Shown: positions 24,476 to 32,693 of the stretch, piece after piece
Numbering within the stretch: the first letter of the stretch is position 1
Layout of the letters: the number at the start of each line of letters is the position of its first letter
DNA from: an uncultured Lachnospiraceae bacterium
Lineage (GTDB): Bacteria; Bacillota; Clostridia; Lachnospirales; Anaerotignaceae
Direction of reading: 5' to 3'
DNA: 34,967 nucleotides
Assembly (NCBI GenBank): GCA_944383855.1
Contig: CALWRB010000024.1
Span: forward strand, 1-34,967
The notes under the pieces: generated by a model
Databases searched by the model: none
The model's input: only the letters and a program-made list of their open reading frames with translations
Told to the model about the DNA's origin: nothing
Translations under genes and position numbers: made by a program

Positions 24476-24505
24476 AGTATAGCATCATTCCGCTTTGTGC
24501 GTCAA
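24476..24505 (-). promoter_or_regulatory. Promoter of the feo operon
   Basis: Minus-strand -35 TTGACG (24500-24505), 18-bp spacer and -10 TATACT (24476-24481). No clear copy of the AGTTAGC operator of the flavodoxin operon is found here, so shared control is not shown. Confidence 0.72.
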
Positions 24506-24618
24506 TGTCTGCAAAGCTGCAATACTGACTGATTTACGTTGCTTTTTCAGCACGAAAACGATCTATTCCCACAAAAAAAGTCTGTTTTCCTTTCCTATTT
24601 TTTCTTTTTTCCCTCTGT

Positions 24619-24664
24619 CAAAAAAAGCGGACCCCTGCCAAAAAAGGCAGATAGATCCGCTTTT
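24619..24664 (-). terminator. Terminator of glmS
   Basis: On the minus strand AAAAGCGGATC (24654-24664) pairs with a partner at 24621-24632 (one mismatch). An inner CTGCC/GGCAG stem follows, then a T-run. It lies 70 bp past the glmS stop; the spacer 24506-24618 shows no gene. Confidence 0.82.
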
Positions 24665-24735
24665 CCTTACATTTTTTATCAATTTTTATTCTTTGAAAGC
24701 TTTCACAAAAAACCGCTTTCGATGAAAAAATAATT

Positions 24736-26559
24736 TTATTCTACCGTCACGGATTTCGCAAGATTTCTGGGCTTATCTACATTGCACCCTCTCGCTACCG
24801 CCACATGATACGCAAATACCTGCATCGGCAGTACATTATAAGAAGCCGTCAAAAGATCCGGCGCTTCGGGAATATAGATCACCTCGTCCGCAACATCTTC
24901 TATCGCGCGGTTGCCTTCCTTCGCGATCGCAATGACCTTTGCGCCTCTTGCCTTCACTTCTTTGATATTGCTCAGCAGTTTTTCAAACAGCGATTCCTGC
25001 GTCGCGATCGCAATGACAGGCGTTCCCTCCTCGATCAGTGAAATGGTTCCGTGCTTGAGTTCTCCCGCTGCATAGGCTTCGCTGTGGATATAGGAAATCT
25101 CTTTCAGTTTTAAAGAAGATTCCATCGCCGCAGCGTAGTCGATGCCTCTGCCAATGATGAAAAAGTCTTCCCGCTTAGCATACTGCTTGGCAAGACCTTT
25201 CAAAAAGCCGCAGTTTTTCAAGAAACTTTCCGTTTTCGCAGGCATCTTTTCCAGTTCCTGCAAATAGGTCTGCTCCTCCTGCGCGGAAAGTGTTCCTTTT
25301 GCCTTTGCAAAATACAGTGCGATCAGGTACAGCACCGCAAGCTGCGTGGTATATCCCTTTGTGGTTGCCACCGCGATCTCGGGGCCCGCCCATGTATACA
25401 GCACATCATCACTCTCTCTGGCAATGGAGCTTCCGACCACATTGACAATGGAAAGGACTCTGACGCCATTTCGTTTCGCTTCCCGCAAGGCTGCGAGCGT
25501 ATCCGCCGTTTCACCCGACTGGCTGATGATGATGCAAAGCTCATTTTCCCCAAAAATCGGCTCTCTGTAACGAAATTCCGAAGCAATGTCCACCTCTACA
25601 GGGATCCTGGTCAGTTTTTCAATGACATATCTGCCCACCACGCCTGCATGCCAAGCGCTGCCGCAGGCAACGATATGGATCCTGCGTAAAGAGGAGATCA
25701 TCTCCTCTGTTAAACCAATGCCGTCCAAAGAAATGCCGTTTTGTGTCATTCTGGGGGAAATGGTCTTTAACAGCGCACGAGGCTGCTCCATGATCTCTTT
25801 CATCATGAAATAGTCATATCCCTCTTTTTGTGCAGCAGAGAAGTCCCATGTCACATGGAACACTTCCTTCTGCACGGGTCTGCCTTCCAAATCAAATACA
25901 CTGGCACCGTCCTGTTTGAGCAATACGATCTCATTATCCTCTAACAGGTAGTAATCTCTTGTATGTTCCAACAACGCGGGAATATCCGAAGCGATGAAGT
26001 TTTCGTTTTTCCCAAGCCCCACCAGAAGCGGGCTGTCCTTACGCACCGCCAAAAGGCAGTCGGGGTGATCACTGCAAATAATACCAAACGCATAAGCCCC
26101 ACGTATTTTTTGCAGCATACGGCGCAAGGTAGCAACCATATCTCCATCGTACAAAGACGCAAACAGCTGTGCCGCGATCTCCGTATCTGTTTCAGATAAG
26201 AAGCGATAGCCTTTTTCCGTCAACTCCGCTTTCAGTTCCAAGTAATTTTCGATGATCCCGTTATGCACCAAAGAGATCTTGCCGTCCTGACTGACATGCG
26301 GGTGGCTGTTTACATCACTGGGTACGCCGTGTGTTGCCCATCTGGTGTGCCCGATGCCAAGCGTTGCTTCAGGCAGTGTCACCTGCTCTATTTTTTTAGC
26401 CAGATCGGAAAGTCCGCCTTTTGTCTTTACGGTATAAATACCGTCTGTGCATACGGAAATGCCCGCAGAGTCATATCCGCGGTATTCCAATTTTTCCAGC
26501 CCTGCCATCAGTACAGGAACGGCAGGCTCTATGCCGATATATCCAACAATTCCGCACAT
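24736..26559 (-). CDS. glmS: Glutamine-fructose-6-phosphate aminotransferase
   Basis: GlmS makes glucosamine 6-phosphate from fructose 6-phosphate and glutamine, the entry step to cell-wall amino sugars. The 607-residue length is normal. Cys2 of MCGIVGYIG is the glutaminase nucleophile after removal of Met1. EYRGYDSAG and GHTRWATHG are in the N-terminal amidotransferase domain. Two SIS domains follow with SQSGETADT (sugar phosphate binding), and the C-terminus is the typical KPRNLAKSVTVE. A glmS ribozyme lies in the leader and couples expression to glucosamine 6-phosphate. A GGAGG site stands before the ATG. Confidence 0.98.
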   Translation of the reverse strand: MCGIVGYIGIEPAVPVLMAGLEKLEYRGYDSAGISVCTDGIYTVKTKGGLSDLAKKIEQVTLPEATLGIGHTRWATHGVPSDVNSHPHVSQDGKISLVHNGIIENYLELKAELTEKGYRFLSETDTEIAAQLFASLYDGDMVATLRRMLQKIRGAYAFGIICSDHPDCLLAVRKDSPLLVGLGKNENFIASDIPALLEHTRDYYLLEDNEIVLLKQDGASVFDLEGRPVQKEVFHVTWDFSAAQKEGYDYFMMKEIMEQPRALLKTISPRMTQNGISLDGIGLTEEMISSLRRIHIVACGSAWHAGVVGRYVIEKLTRIPVEVDIASEFRYREPIFGENELCIIISQSGETADTLAALREAKRNGVRVLSIVNVVGSSIARESDDVLYTWAGPEIAVATTKGYTTQLAVLYLIALYFAKAKGTLSAQEEQTYLQELEKMPAKTESFLKNCGFLKGLAKQYAKREDFFIIGRGIDYAAAMESSLKLKEISYIHSEAYAAGELKHGTISLIEEGTPVIAIATQESLFEKLLSNIKEVKARGAKVIAIAKEGNRAIEDVADEVIYIPEAPDLLTASYNVLPMQVFAYHVAVARGCNVDKPRNLAKSVTVE

Positions 26560-26614
26560 ATAGTTATCCTCCGATATTTTTGGATTTGTCCCTTGTCTTT
26601 TCTTTTGTCAAGAG

Positions 26615-26740
26615 GATTTGGTTTCTCCTCAGTTTTGTAAAAAGACCTACGTCCCCACGGAACAAAGGGGCGAGAAGCATCCGCCGAAACTTTCGATCAC
26701 TTCTGCCTCGTCAACCGCTCCTGCCAACGGTCCCGGCGCT
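26615..26740 (-). ncRNA. glmS ribozyme (glucosamine-6-phosphate-activated self-cleaving RNA)
   Basis: The catalytic core is recognisable on the minus strand: GCGCC after the cleavage site, then GGTTGACGAGG, GTGATCGAAAG and TTTCGGCGGATGCTTCTCG, in the order and near-identical wording of known glmS ribozymes. A P3-type hairpin CCCC...GGGG and the downstream TAGGTCTTTTTACAAAACTG part follow. Cleavage is expected between A at 26740 and G at 26739. Binding of glucosamine 6-phosphate causes self-cleavage and mRNA decay, reducing glmS expression. Confidence 0.95.
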
Positions 26741-26825
26741 TAAAAAAAACAACTTTCTGCCTTTCCTCCCTTCTTTTTTTGATGACCGACAGGGGTAAAG
26801 CCGCAACCATGTGCGCCTTTTCGGC

Positions 26826-26854
26826 ATTATATCATTTTTCGCGCTTTTGGTAAA
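26826..26854 (-). promoter_or_regulatory. Promoter of glmS
   Basis: Minus-strand -35 TTTACC (26849-26854), 17-bp spacer and -10 TATAAT (26826-26831). About 80 nt of leader precede the ribozyme cleavage site. Confidence 0.82.
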
Positions 26855-26949
26855 GTCTTTCCTGCTATACAGTATATGTCGCATCTGTTTTTTTACAAAT
26901 TGTACTTTTTTTGTAAGAAAAGATTTCTAAATTTGCAAGACTTTTTTCA

Positions 26950-26977
26950 TTGTTTTTTCATTTTGGCATGTTATATT
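26950..26977 (+). promoter_or_regulatory. Probable promoter of the lipoprotein gene
   Basis: -35 TTGTTT (26950-26955), 16-bp spacer and -10 TATATT (26972-26977). A short GACAG/CTGTC inverted repeat follows at 26984-26999, near the start of transcription. Confidence 0.5.
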
Positions 26978-27041
26978 CATCATGACAGCAAAAACTGTCG
27001 TAATTATTGTCTTTCGTGACACTCGATTGCTTTTTTTGACG

Positions 27042-27060
27042 TACGGCAACTGTTGCCGTA
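27042..27060. repeat. 19-bp palindrome before the lipoprotein ribosome binding site
   Basis: TACGGCAAC (27042-27050), one T, then GTTGCCGTA (27052-27060) form a perfect palindrome. In RNA it gives a 7-bp stem with a 5-base loop, ending 10 bases before AAAGGAGG. No T-run follows, so it is not a terminator. It could be an operator for an autoregulated or stress factor, or a 5' mRNA stabiliser. Confidence 0.5.
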
Positions 27061-27085
27061 AAACGAAAAAGGAGGTAACTGAAAT

Positions 27086-27976
27086 ATGAAAAAAATCGCA
27101 ACGACCGTTCTGGCAGGCACACTGGCGCTTTCCATGCTCAGCGGCTGCTCTAAAGAACAGACAACACAAGAAAAAAACGAAACCCCCATCAACGAAGAAA
27201 CCAGTCAGGCTCAGCCGATTACGGAAGAAATGTCTTCCATGGCAGCACCTATTGACGCACTGATCCGCACCATGAGCGCTGAAGAAGACAGCGAATACGA
27301 TCCTTCGGATAACCTTTTCTTCTGGAACGCACTGGCGTTTATGGCAGCAAACATTGAAATTTCCGCGCCGCGTGCTGAACAGGTAGATGAAACGCACGTG
27401 ATGATCACAGAAGAGGCAACACAGGAAATGGCAAGCGCATTATTTGCGGATTACAGCGATCTGCTGCAGCTGCCGGAAGAAGCAGACGGCGTTACTTATT
27501 CCGAAGAAAACGAGGCTTATCTTTTCGAGATCACACCCGAAAAGACCGTCAAGACAAATCTGGTGGAATATGTGGAAGAAGACGGTGTCTATACCGTAAC
27601 AGCAGAGCTTCTGCCTGTGTCGGATACGGATACAGAAACGGAGCCGATCAGCACATGGGAAGTCACCATGACGGAAAATACCTATGCCGACGGCATCACC
27701 GACCCGATTTATCTTTACAGTGTATCTGACATCAAGCTGCTTTCTTCCAATGTCGAAACAGGAGCGGATACCATCACACTGCAAAGCATCACGGAAGACG
27801 GTATGCTCAAAGGAAAAACAGAGGACGGCACAGAGATCACGCTGCGTATCGCAAATGACGATACCTTGTCTTTGCTGAAAGAAAACTACAAAGAAGGCGA
27901 TACTTTGACCGTACTGTATCAGATCGACCCGATCAGCGGTGAAAAAACCATTACCAATGTAGATGTTCAAAAATAA
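27086..27976 (+). CDS. Acidic lipoprotein of unknown function
   Basis: I do not recognise the family. The 296-residue product has a classical lipoprotein signal: basic MKK, a hydrophobic stretch (TVLAGTLALSML) and the lipobox LSGC with C21 as the lipidated residue. The mature part is very rich in Glu, Asp and Thr and poor in Lys, with a disordered-looking linker (about 22-50). Beta-rich repeats such as GADTITLQSITEDGMLKGKTEDGTEITL follow near 220-290 and may form a small barrel domain. It sits outside the membrane, attached to it. It has its own promoter and a strong AAAGGAGG site, and is a single-gene unit. Confidence 0.82.
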   Translation: MKKIATTVLAGTLALSMLSGCSKEQTTQEKNETPINEETSQAQPITEEMSSMAAPIDALIRTMSAEEDSEYDPSDNLFFWNALAFMAANIEISAPRAEQVDETHVMITEEATQEMASALFADYSDLLQLPEEADGVTYSEENEAYLFEITPEKTVKTNLVEYVEEDGVYTVTAELLPVSDTDTETEPISTWEVTMTENTYADGITDPIYLYSVSDIKLLSSNVETGADTITLQSITEDGMLKGKTEDGTEITLRIANDDTLSLLKENYKEGDTLTVLYQIDPISGEKTITNVDVQK

Positions 27977-27993
27977 AAAACAATCGAGAAACC

Positions 27994-28026
27994 AAAAAGG
28001 CACCGAAAAAAATCGGCGCCTTTTTT
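27994..28026. terminator. Bidirectional terminator between lipoprotein and FAD-oxidoreductase genes
   Basis: AAAAAGGCACCGA (27994-28006) pairs with TCGGCGCCTTTTT (28013-28025) with one A-C mismatch and an A-loop. A- and T-runs flank both sides, so it serves both converging units. Confidence 0.9.
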
Positions 28027-28072
28027 CTTCGGTTTTTATTTTTGTATCTTGCTGTATGCAAACGCTGTTTTC

Positions 28073-29674
28073 TCAGTATCGTTCCAAAGAGTCATCAGGG
28101 ATTCGATATCGCCCAAATATGTGTTCCGCGGCTTTGATACCGTCTATTGCGGCAGAAACGATGCCGCCTGCGTACCCCGCGCCCTCTCCTGTGGGATACA
28201 ATCCTTCCATCGAAAGACTTTGTCCCCGCTCATCACGCAAAATACGAATCGGAGAGGAACTTCTGCTCTCCACAGCCGTCATCACCGCCTGCGGCGCATC
28301 AAATCCTTTTAATTTTCTCCCCATCACAGGAATTGCTTCCGCAAGCGCGTCACACATAAAATCAGGCAGTACCGTCCTTAGATCGACAGCCTTTACCCCC
28401 GGACGATACGTCGGCTGCACACCGTCCTCGTTGAGCTGTCCGCTTCCTTTTGCCAAAAAATCACCGACCGACTGCACAGGCGCAAAGTATCCGCCGCCTG
28501 CCGCAAATGCCTTTTCCTCCAACTCTCGTTGCCAGTACATGCCCGCTAACGGGTGATCGCTTCCAAAATCGGAAGGATACACCTGCACCAAAAGCGCAGC
28601 ATTCGCGTTTTCTCCCGCACGGTCATGGTAACTCATGCCGTTTACCGCAAGTCTGCCTTCTTCCGAAGCCGCCGCTACCACATAGCCGCCGGGGCACATA
28701 CAAAACGAATACACCCCTCTGCCTTCTTGGGTGGTATAGGTCAACTGATAGTCCGCAGGCGGCAGCAGTGCGGCTGCATCGCCGTACTGCGCGGTGTTCA
28801 GCCAGCTTTGTTTATGCTCGATTCTAACCCCCATTGCAAACGGTTTCTGCTCCAGAGCAATACCGCTTTCCCATAAGCGGGAAAAGGTATCCCTTGCACT
28901 GTGCCCGATGGCAAGCACCGCATCACAGGTTTCGATTCTTGTGCCGTCAGCCAGCCTGATCGCGCAAAGCTTGCCGTCCTTCTCCTCAAACTGCTCCACT
29001 TTGGCAAAAAAACGAACTTCTCCGCCCAATGCAATGATTTTTTCTCTGATGCATTTTACCACTTCCCGCAGGCGGTCTGTTCCTACATGCGGCTTTTGCT
29101 CGTATAATATCTCTTGCGGCGCGCCTGCCGCCGCCAATTCTTCCAACACTTTTCTGCTGCGCCGATCTTTGCTGCGGCTGGTCAGCTTTCCGTCCGAAAA
29201 CGTACCTGCGCCGCCTTCTCCAAACTGCACATTATTTTCCGTATCCAATATACCGTCCTGCCAAAAAGCCTCTACCGCTTTTTGCCTGCTGTCCACATCG
29301 CCGCCGCGTTCCAGCACGATCGGGCGAAGCCCCATCTCAGCCAAAAGCAGTGCCGCAAACATACCCGCAGGTCCAAACCCTACCACAACGGGACGTTTCG
29401 GACAAACAGCCTTTCCCTCGGGAAAATGGTACGCTTCATCGGGTGAGTGCTGTACACCCTTGATTTTTGCCAGTACCTTTTTTTCATCGGAAAGTTTTAC
29501 ATCGACCGTATAAACATAATGGATATCCTCTTTTTTTCTGGCGTCCAAAGAACGGCGGATCATGCGCCATTGCTGCAATTCCTGCGGGGCGATCTTTAAC
29601 ATACGCAGGAGTTTTTTTTCGATTTTTTCAGGTTCCTCTTGCAGCGAAAGACGGATATTATTCACGCGAATCAT
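28073..29674 (-). CDS. FAD-dependent oxidoreductase, uncharacterised family
   Basis: The 533-residue protein matches the widespread family annotated as FAD-dependent dehydrogenases or oxidoreductases of unknown substrate. An N-terminal domain (about 1-92; MIRVNNIRLSLQEEPEKIEKKL...) precedes the Rossmann dinucleotide fold GFGPAG (99-104) with ribose-binding E122 in VLERGG. GEGGAGTFSDGKLTSR, the GTDRLREVVKCIRE segment and the C-terminal TGEGAGYAGGI with ASIDGI-type helix complete the fold. ATG 29674 has an excellent AAGGAGG and lies inside the end of truA, 17 bases before its stop. Co-transcription with truA and the pyrophosphatase is clear. Several other genomes pair this family with tRNA or cell-envelope genes, but its reaction is not known to me. 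Confidence 0.87.
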   Translation of the reverse strand: MIRVNNIRLSLQEEPEKIEKKLLRMLKIAPQELQQWRMIRRSLDARKKEDIHYVYTVDVKLSDEKKVLAKIKGVQHSPDEAYHFPEGKAVCPKRPVVVGFGPAGMFAALLLAEMGLRPIVLERGGDVDSRQKAVEAFWQDGILDTENNVQFGEGGAGTFSDGKLTSRSKDRRSRKVLEELAAAGAPQEILYEQKPHVGTDRLREVVKCIREKIIALGGEVRFFAKVEQFEEKDGKLCAIRLADGTRIETCDAVLAIGHSARDTFSRLWESGIALEQKPFAMGVRIEHKQSWLNTAQYGDAAALLPPADYQLTYTTQEGRGVYSFCMCPGGYVVAAASEEGRLAVNGMSYHDRAGENANAALLVQVYPSDFGSDHPLAGMYWQRELEEKAFAAGGGYFAPVQSVGDFLAKGSGQLNEDGVQPTYRPGVKAVDLRTVLPDFMCDALAEAIPVMGRKLKGFDAPQAVMTAVESRSSSPIRILRDERGQSLSMEGLYPTGEGAGYAGGIVSAAIDGIKAAEHIFGRYRIPDDSLERY

Positions 29675-30452
29675 AGCTTGCCTCCTTCGCTTTTTTTTGC
29701 AGCAACTCCGTATGATAAAACACTTCCCGCAAGCACAGTCCATGTGCCGGCGCCGTAAAACCTGCCGCCTGTCTGTTCTTTGCGGCAAGGATCTGCGGGA
29801 TATCAGCCACTTCTTTTTTGCCTTCTCCCACTTCGATCAATGTGCCGACCAGAATGCGTATCATATGATATAAAAATCCGTCACCGAAAAAATGAAACCT
29901 GAGCTGCTGCTCCGTTTCTTCTAAATGAATGGCATAAATCGTTCGCACCGTGGATTTTTTCATATTACGGTTCGCGCAAAAGCTGCGAAAATCATGCGTC
30001 CCTTCTAAGCACTTGGCTGCTTCTCTCATTTTTTTCAACCGCAGCGCGTCCTGACACCAGAAAGCATACTTCCGCCAAAAAACAGGCGGCATCTTGCTAT
30101 GCCAAACCGTATAGGTGTACCACTTGCCTTTTGCGTTCAGACGGCTGTGAAATCTGGGTTCTTTTTCCTGCGCATCTGTCACGGCAATATCTTCCGGCAG
30201 TTTTTCATTGATCGCCGTTTGCAGTGCCTCGGGCGAATCTGACCAATGTGCCAGATGAAAAGAAATACACTGTCCCATTGCGTGTACTCCGCGGTCAGTG
30301 CGCCCTGCTCCCTGTGCCGTCACATCTTCCCCTGTGACCTCGGCACAGATGCGCTCCAGCTTTTCCTGTATGGTATTATCCGTATTTCCCTGCTTTTGCC
30401 AGCCGTTATACCTGCCGCCGTCGTATCGCAGTGTCAGCATAAAGTTTCGCAT
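29658..30452 (-). CDS. truA: tRNA pseudouridine(38-40) synthase
   Basis: TruA converts uridines 38, 39 and 40 of the anticodon stem-loop to pseudouridine. The 264-residue protein has the catalytic motif GRTDRGVHA with D53, an LTLRYDGGRYNGWQ start, and the CANRNMKKSTVRTI and FLYHMIRILVGTLIEVG segments. The start has AAAGGAG at a slightly long spacing. Its 3' end overlaps the FAD-oxidoreductase start by 17 bases. The pyrophosphatase gene lies 27 bp upstream on the same strand. Confidence 0.97.
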   Translation of the reverse strand: MRNFMLTLRYDGGRYNGWQKQGNTDNTIQEKLERICAEVTGEDVTAQGAGRTDRGVHAMGQCISFHLAHWSDSPEALQTAINEKLPEDIAVTDAQEKEPRFHSRLNAKGKWYTYTVWHSKMPPVFWRKYAFWCQDALRLKKMREAAKCLEGTHDFRSFCANRNMKKSTVRTIYAIHLEETEQQLRFHFFGDGFLYHMIRILVGTLIEVGEGKKEVADIPQILAAKNRQAAGFTAPAHGLCLREVFYHTELLQKKAKEASYDSRE

Positions 30453-30479
30453 GAAATTCTTACTCCTTTGTTGTTGCCT

Positions 30480-32132
30480 TTATTTCCGCAGTGCCGCCAA
30501 AATGCCCGGTACCATCTGTTTTTTACGGGAAACCACTCCCGGCAGCCTGATCCAGCCTTCCGTATCGCAAACTTCCTTGCCAAAGCCTTCCCGTATCAGT
30601 TCCGCTGCCTGCTCTCCGCAGAAAATGACGTCTGATGACTCCGCAATGATATTGGTCAGCATAAAGAATAAAATCGGTCTGCCTTCTCCCACAGCACCTG
30701 CCATATATTCCGCCACACGAGGGCGCAATGCGTCCAGCTCTGCCTGATCCAAAGAAGAAACCTGTCCTACGCCAAATTCCACGCCGTTGCCGGAAAATTT
30801 CTTATAGTCCTGATAAAAAACTTCTTCCGGTGTTTTATCTAACAGCTGACTGCCCGCGCGGAACATCTGCTCCGCATGCGTCTGCAGATCGATCTCTGCC
30901 AAAACCGCCAGTTCTTTTGCCGCCTGTTCGTCTTTTTGCGTACAGGTGGGAGAGCGGAACAAGAGGGTATCAGACAATATCGCAGAGCATAACAGCCCAG
31001 CGATCCGCTTGGGGACTTCCACCTGCTGCTCGCAAAACATTCCGTAAATGATCGTTGCCGTACAGCCGACAGGCTGATTCCGGAAATATACCGGCAGTGC
31101 CGTTTCCAGATTGCCCAGACGGTGATGGTCTATAATCTCCAAAACTTCCGCTTCTTCGATACCGTCTACCGCCTGACTCTTTTCATTATGATCGACCAAA
31201 ATCAGCTTTTTATTATCCGTTGTCAATAAAGATCTGCGGGAAAGCATGCCGCAGTAATTACCGTCACGGTCCAGCACGGGAAAATCCCTGTGACGGATCT
31301 TTGCCATGATTTCACGAATATCACTGATATAATCTTCCAAATGGAAGGTGCGAAGGTTTTCTTTTCGCATGAAATAACGCACGGGCGTACTTTGACTGAT
31401 CAGTCTGGCTGCCATATAAGTATCATGCGGCGTACTGATGATCGTACAGTGATTTTCTTTTGCCAGCTTCTGAATGGTCTTGGAAACCGGCGCACCCATG
31501 CATACCACAATACAGCCTGCATTCATTTCAATGGCGCAAAGCTGTGATTCGTAACGGTTTCCTGTGATCAAAAGATCATGCGGCTCAATATAGTTTTCCA
31601 GCAGATCGGGGTTTGCCGCACCAATGAGGATCTTGCCTTCCGTGACACGTTCCTCCTCATCTCCCACGATCATAGTGCCGTCCAAAGTTTCCAAAATATT
31701 GCGGTATGAAGTCTGGGATAAAGCTAAGATCTTTGTTTCGTAAATATCCATATTCGCAGTCGCGATATCCTTGACGGAAATAATACCTTCCAGTTTTCCA
31801 TCACGCACTACAGGCATGGTTGCTTCTCGCAAATCACGCATGGTATTCCACGCTTCTTTTAAAGTGATCTCACTTCTCAACTCCGGTGTCTGCTTGATCA
31901 TGACATCTTTGACCTGTGTGCGGACATCTGTGATCAGCTTTGGCACATCTACACCAAAACATTCCAAGACATATTTTGTTTCGTTATTGATCTCCCCCGC
32001 ACGTTTCGGCACAAACTCCCCTTCTTGGGTCATATTTTTCAAATATGCATATGCGATTGCCGAGCAGATCGAATCCGTATCGGGATTTTTATGCCCGATG
32101 ACAAAAATCGGTTCTTTTTTCCCCTGTACCAT
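30480..32132 (-). CDS. Manganese-dependent inorganic pyrophosphatase with CBS and DRTGG regulatory domains
   Basis: A family II pyrophosphatase that hydrolyses PPi in the cytoplasm and is controlled by adenine nucleotides. The 550-residue protein begins with GHKNPDTDS (13-21). CBS domain 1 (about 73-130), a DRTGG domain (about 135-245) and CBS domain 2 (about 252-305) are inserted before the rest of the DHH domain: VDHNE (313-317), DHH (335-337) and a SDT (387-389). A DHHA2 domain follows with SRKKQMVP (535-542). ATG 32132 has AAGGAG; an upstream in-frame ATG is not needed. This architecture is known in Clostridia, where AMP or ADP inhibits and ATP or diadenosine polyphosphates activate. Confidence 0.96.
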   Translation of the reverse strand: MVQGKKEPIFVIGHKNPDTDSICSAIAYAYLKNMTQEGEFVPKRAGEINNETKYVLECFGVDVPKLITDVRTQVKDVMIKQTPELRSEITLKEAWNTMRDLREATMPVVRDGKLEGIISVKDIATANMDIYETKILALSQTSYRNILETLDGTMIVGDEEERVTEGKILIGAANPDLLENYIEPHDLLITGNRYESQLCAIEMNAGCIVVCMGAPVSKTIQKLAKENHCTIISTPHDTYMAARLISQSTPVRYFMRKENLRTFHLEDYISDIREIMAKIRHRDFPVLDRDGNYCGMLSRRSLLTTDNKKLILVDHNEKSQAVDGIEEAEVLEIIDHHRLGNLETALPVYFRNQPVGCTATIIYGMFCEQQVEVPKRIAGLLCSAILSDTLLFRSPTCTQKDEQAAKELAVLAEIDLQTHAEQMFRAGSQLLDKTPEEVFYQDYKKFSGNGVEFGVGQVSSLDQAELDALRPRVAEYMAGAVGEGRPILFFMLTNIIAESSDVIFCGEQAAELIREGFGKEVCDTEGWIRLPGVVSRKKQMVPGILAALRK

Positions 32133-32211
32133 AACCAAACTCCTTCCAAACGATAGATTTTTTGCCGCTTTCGGACGGATTTTTTTTGAAATTCTTGTGT
32201 TTATGCCTTGC

Positions 32212-32240
32212 AGTATACCTTTTTTCCGTTTCGCCGTCAA
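32212..32240 (-). promoter_or_regulatory. Promoter of the pyrophosphatase-truA operon
   Basis: Minus-strand -35 TTGACG (32235-32240), 17-bp spacer and -10 TATACT (32212-32217), near consensus. Confidence 0.88.
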
Positions 32241-32340
32241 TGAAAAAAACGATGGAAATGGCGCGATATTTCCTTGCAGATCTAAAATAGATCCACCTCA
32301 AGAAAATTTTCCCTTTTTTGCGGCATCTTTTGGGTGCTAC

Positions 32341-32369
32341 TTGTATTCACGCAAAAAAAGGCATATACT
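32341..32369 (+). promoter_or_regulatory. Promoter of the 75-residue protein gene
   Basis: -35 TTGTAT (32341-32346), 17-bp spacer and -10 TATACT (32364-32369), about 40 bp upstream of the start codon. Confidence 0.77.
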
Positions 32370-32409
32370 GTAAAAAGAGAGCGTACCTAAGCAAAAGGAG
32401 GTATTTTTC

Positions 32410-32637
32410 ATGTTCACCATGCTTACCATGACAAAAATCCGTTCCGTTTCGCAATCCGAGCGGGCGGAGATTGAGCAGCTCTTGCAACAGCAGCAGATCC
32501 GTTACGTATTAAAAGAAAAAAAGCATTCCACAACCCATGCGCCAAGCGCCGAAAAGACTTATCTTCTTTACACCGCACCCAAGCATGCGGATCTTGCGAT
32601 TTGTTTGATCGAAAACCATTTTGCCAAAGATTTATAA
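32410..32637 (+). CDS. Small cytoplasmic protein of unknown function
   Basis: The 75-residue product has no signal peptide or membrane helix. A Gln-rich helix (IEQLLQQQQIRYVLKEKK) is followed by a His/Lys-rich linker, then YLLYTAPKHADLAICLIEN. This alpha-beta-alpha pattern vaguely resembles small DUF2007-like signal-transducing domains, but I would not name a family. It has its own promoter, a strong AAAGGAGG and its own terminator, which argues that it is a real gene. It is divergent from the pyrophosphatase. Confidence 0.65.
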   Translation: MFTMLTMTKIRSVSQSERAEIEQLLQQQQIRYVLKEKKHSTTHAPSAEKTYLLYTAPKHADLAICLIENHFAKDL

Positions 32638-32682
32638 AAAGCAGTGCGGCTGAACAAAAATGTTCTTCCCGCCTGCTTTTTT
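32636..32682. terminator. Bidirectional terminator between the small gene and ybjQ
   Basis: AAAAAGCAG (32636-32644) pairs with CTGCTTTTT (32673-32681), with inner GCGG/CCGC and GAAC/GTTC stems. The 5' arm overlaps the stop codon of the small gene. It stops the sdpRI-ybjQ transcript in the other direction. Confidence 0.8.
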
Positions 32683-32693
32683 CATTTTCCCGT

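Noticed and set aside
24441..26912. An 18-base match ACAAATTGTACTTTTTTT at 24441-24458 and 26895-26912
   Set aside because: Half of it is a T-run and the remaining 11 bases could recur by chance in AT-rich spacers; positions relative to promoters differ, so a shared operator is not supported.
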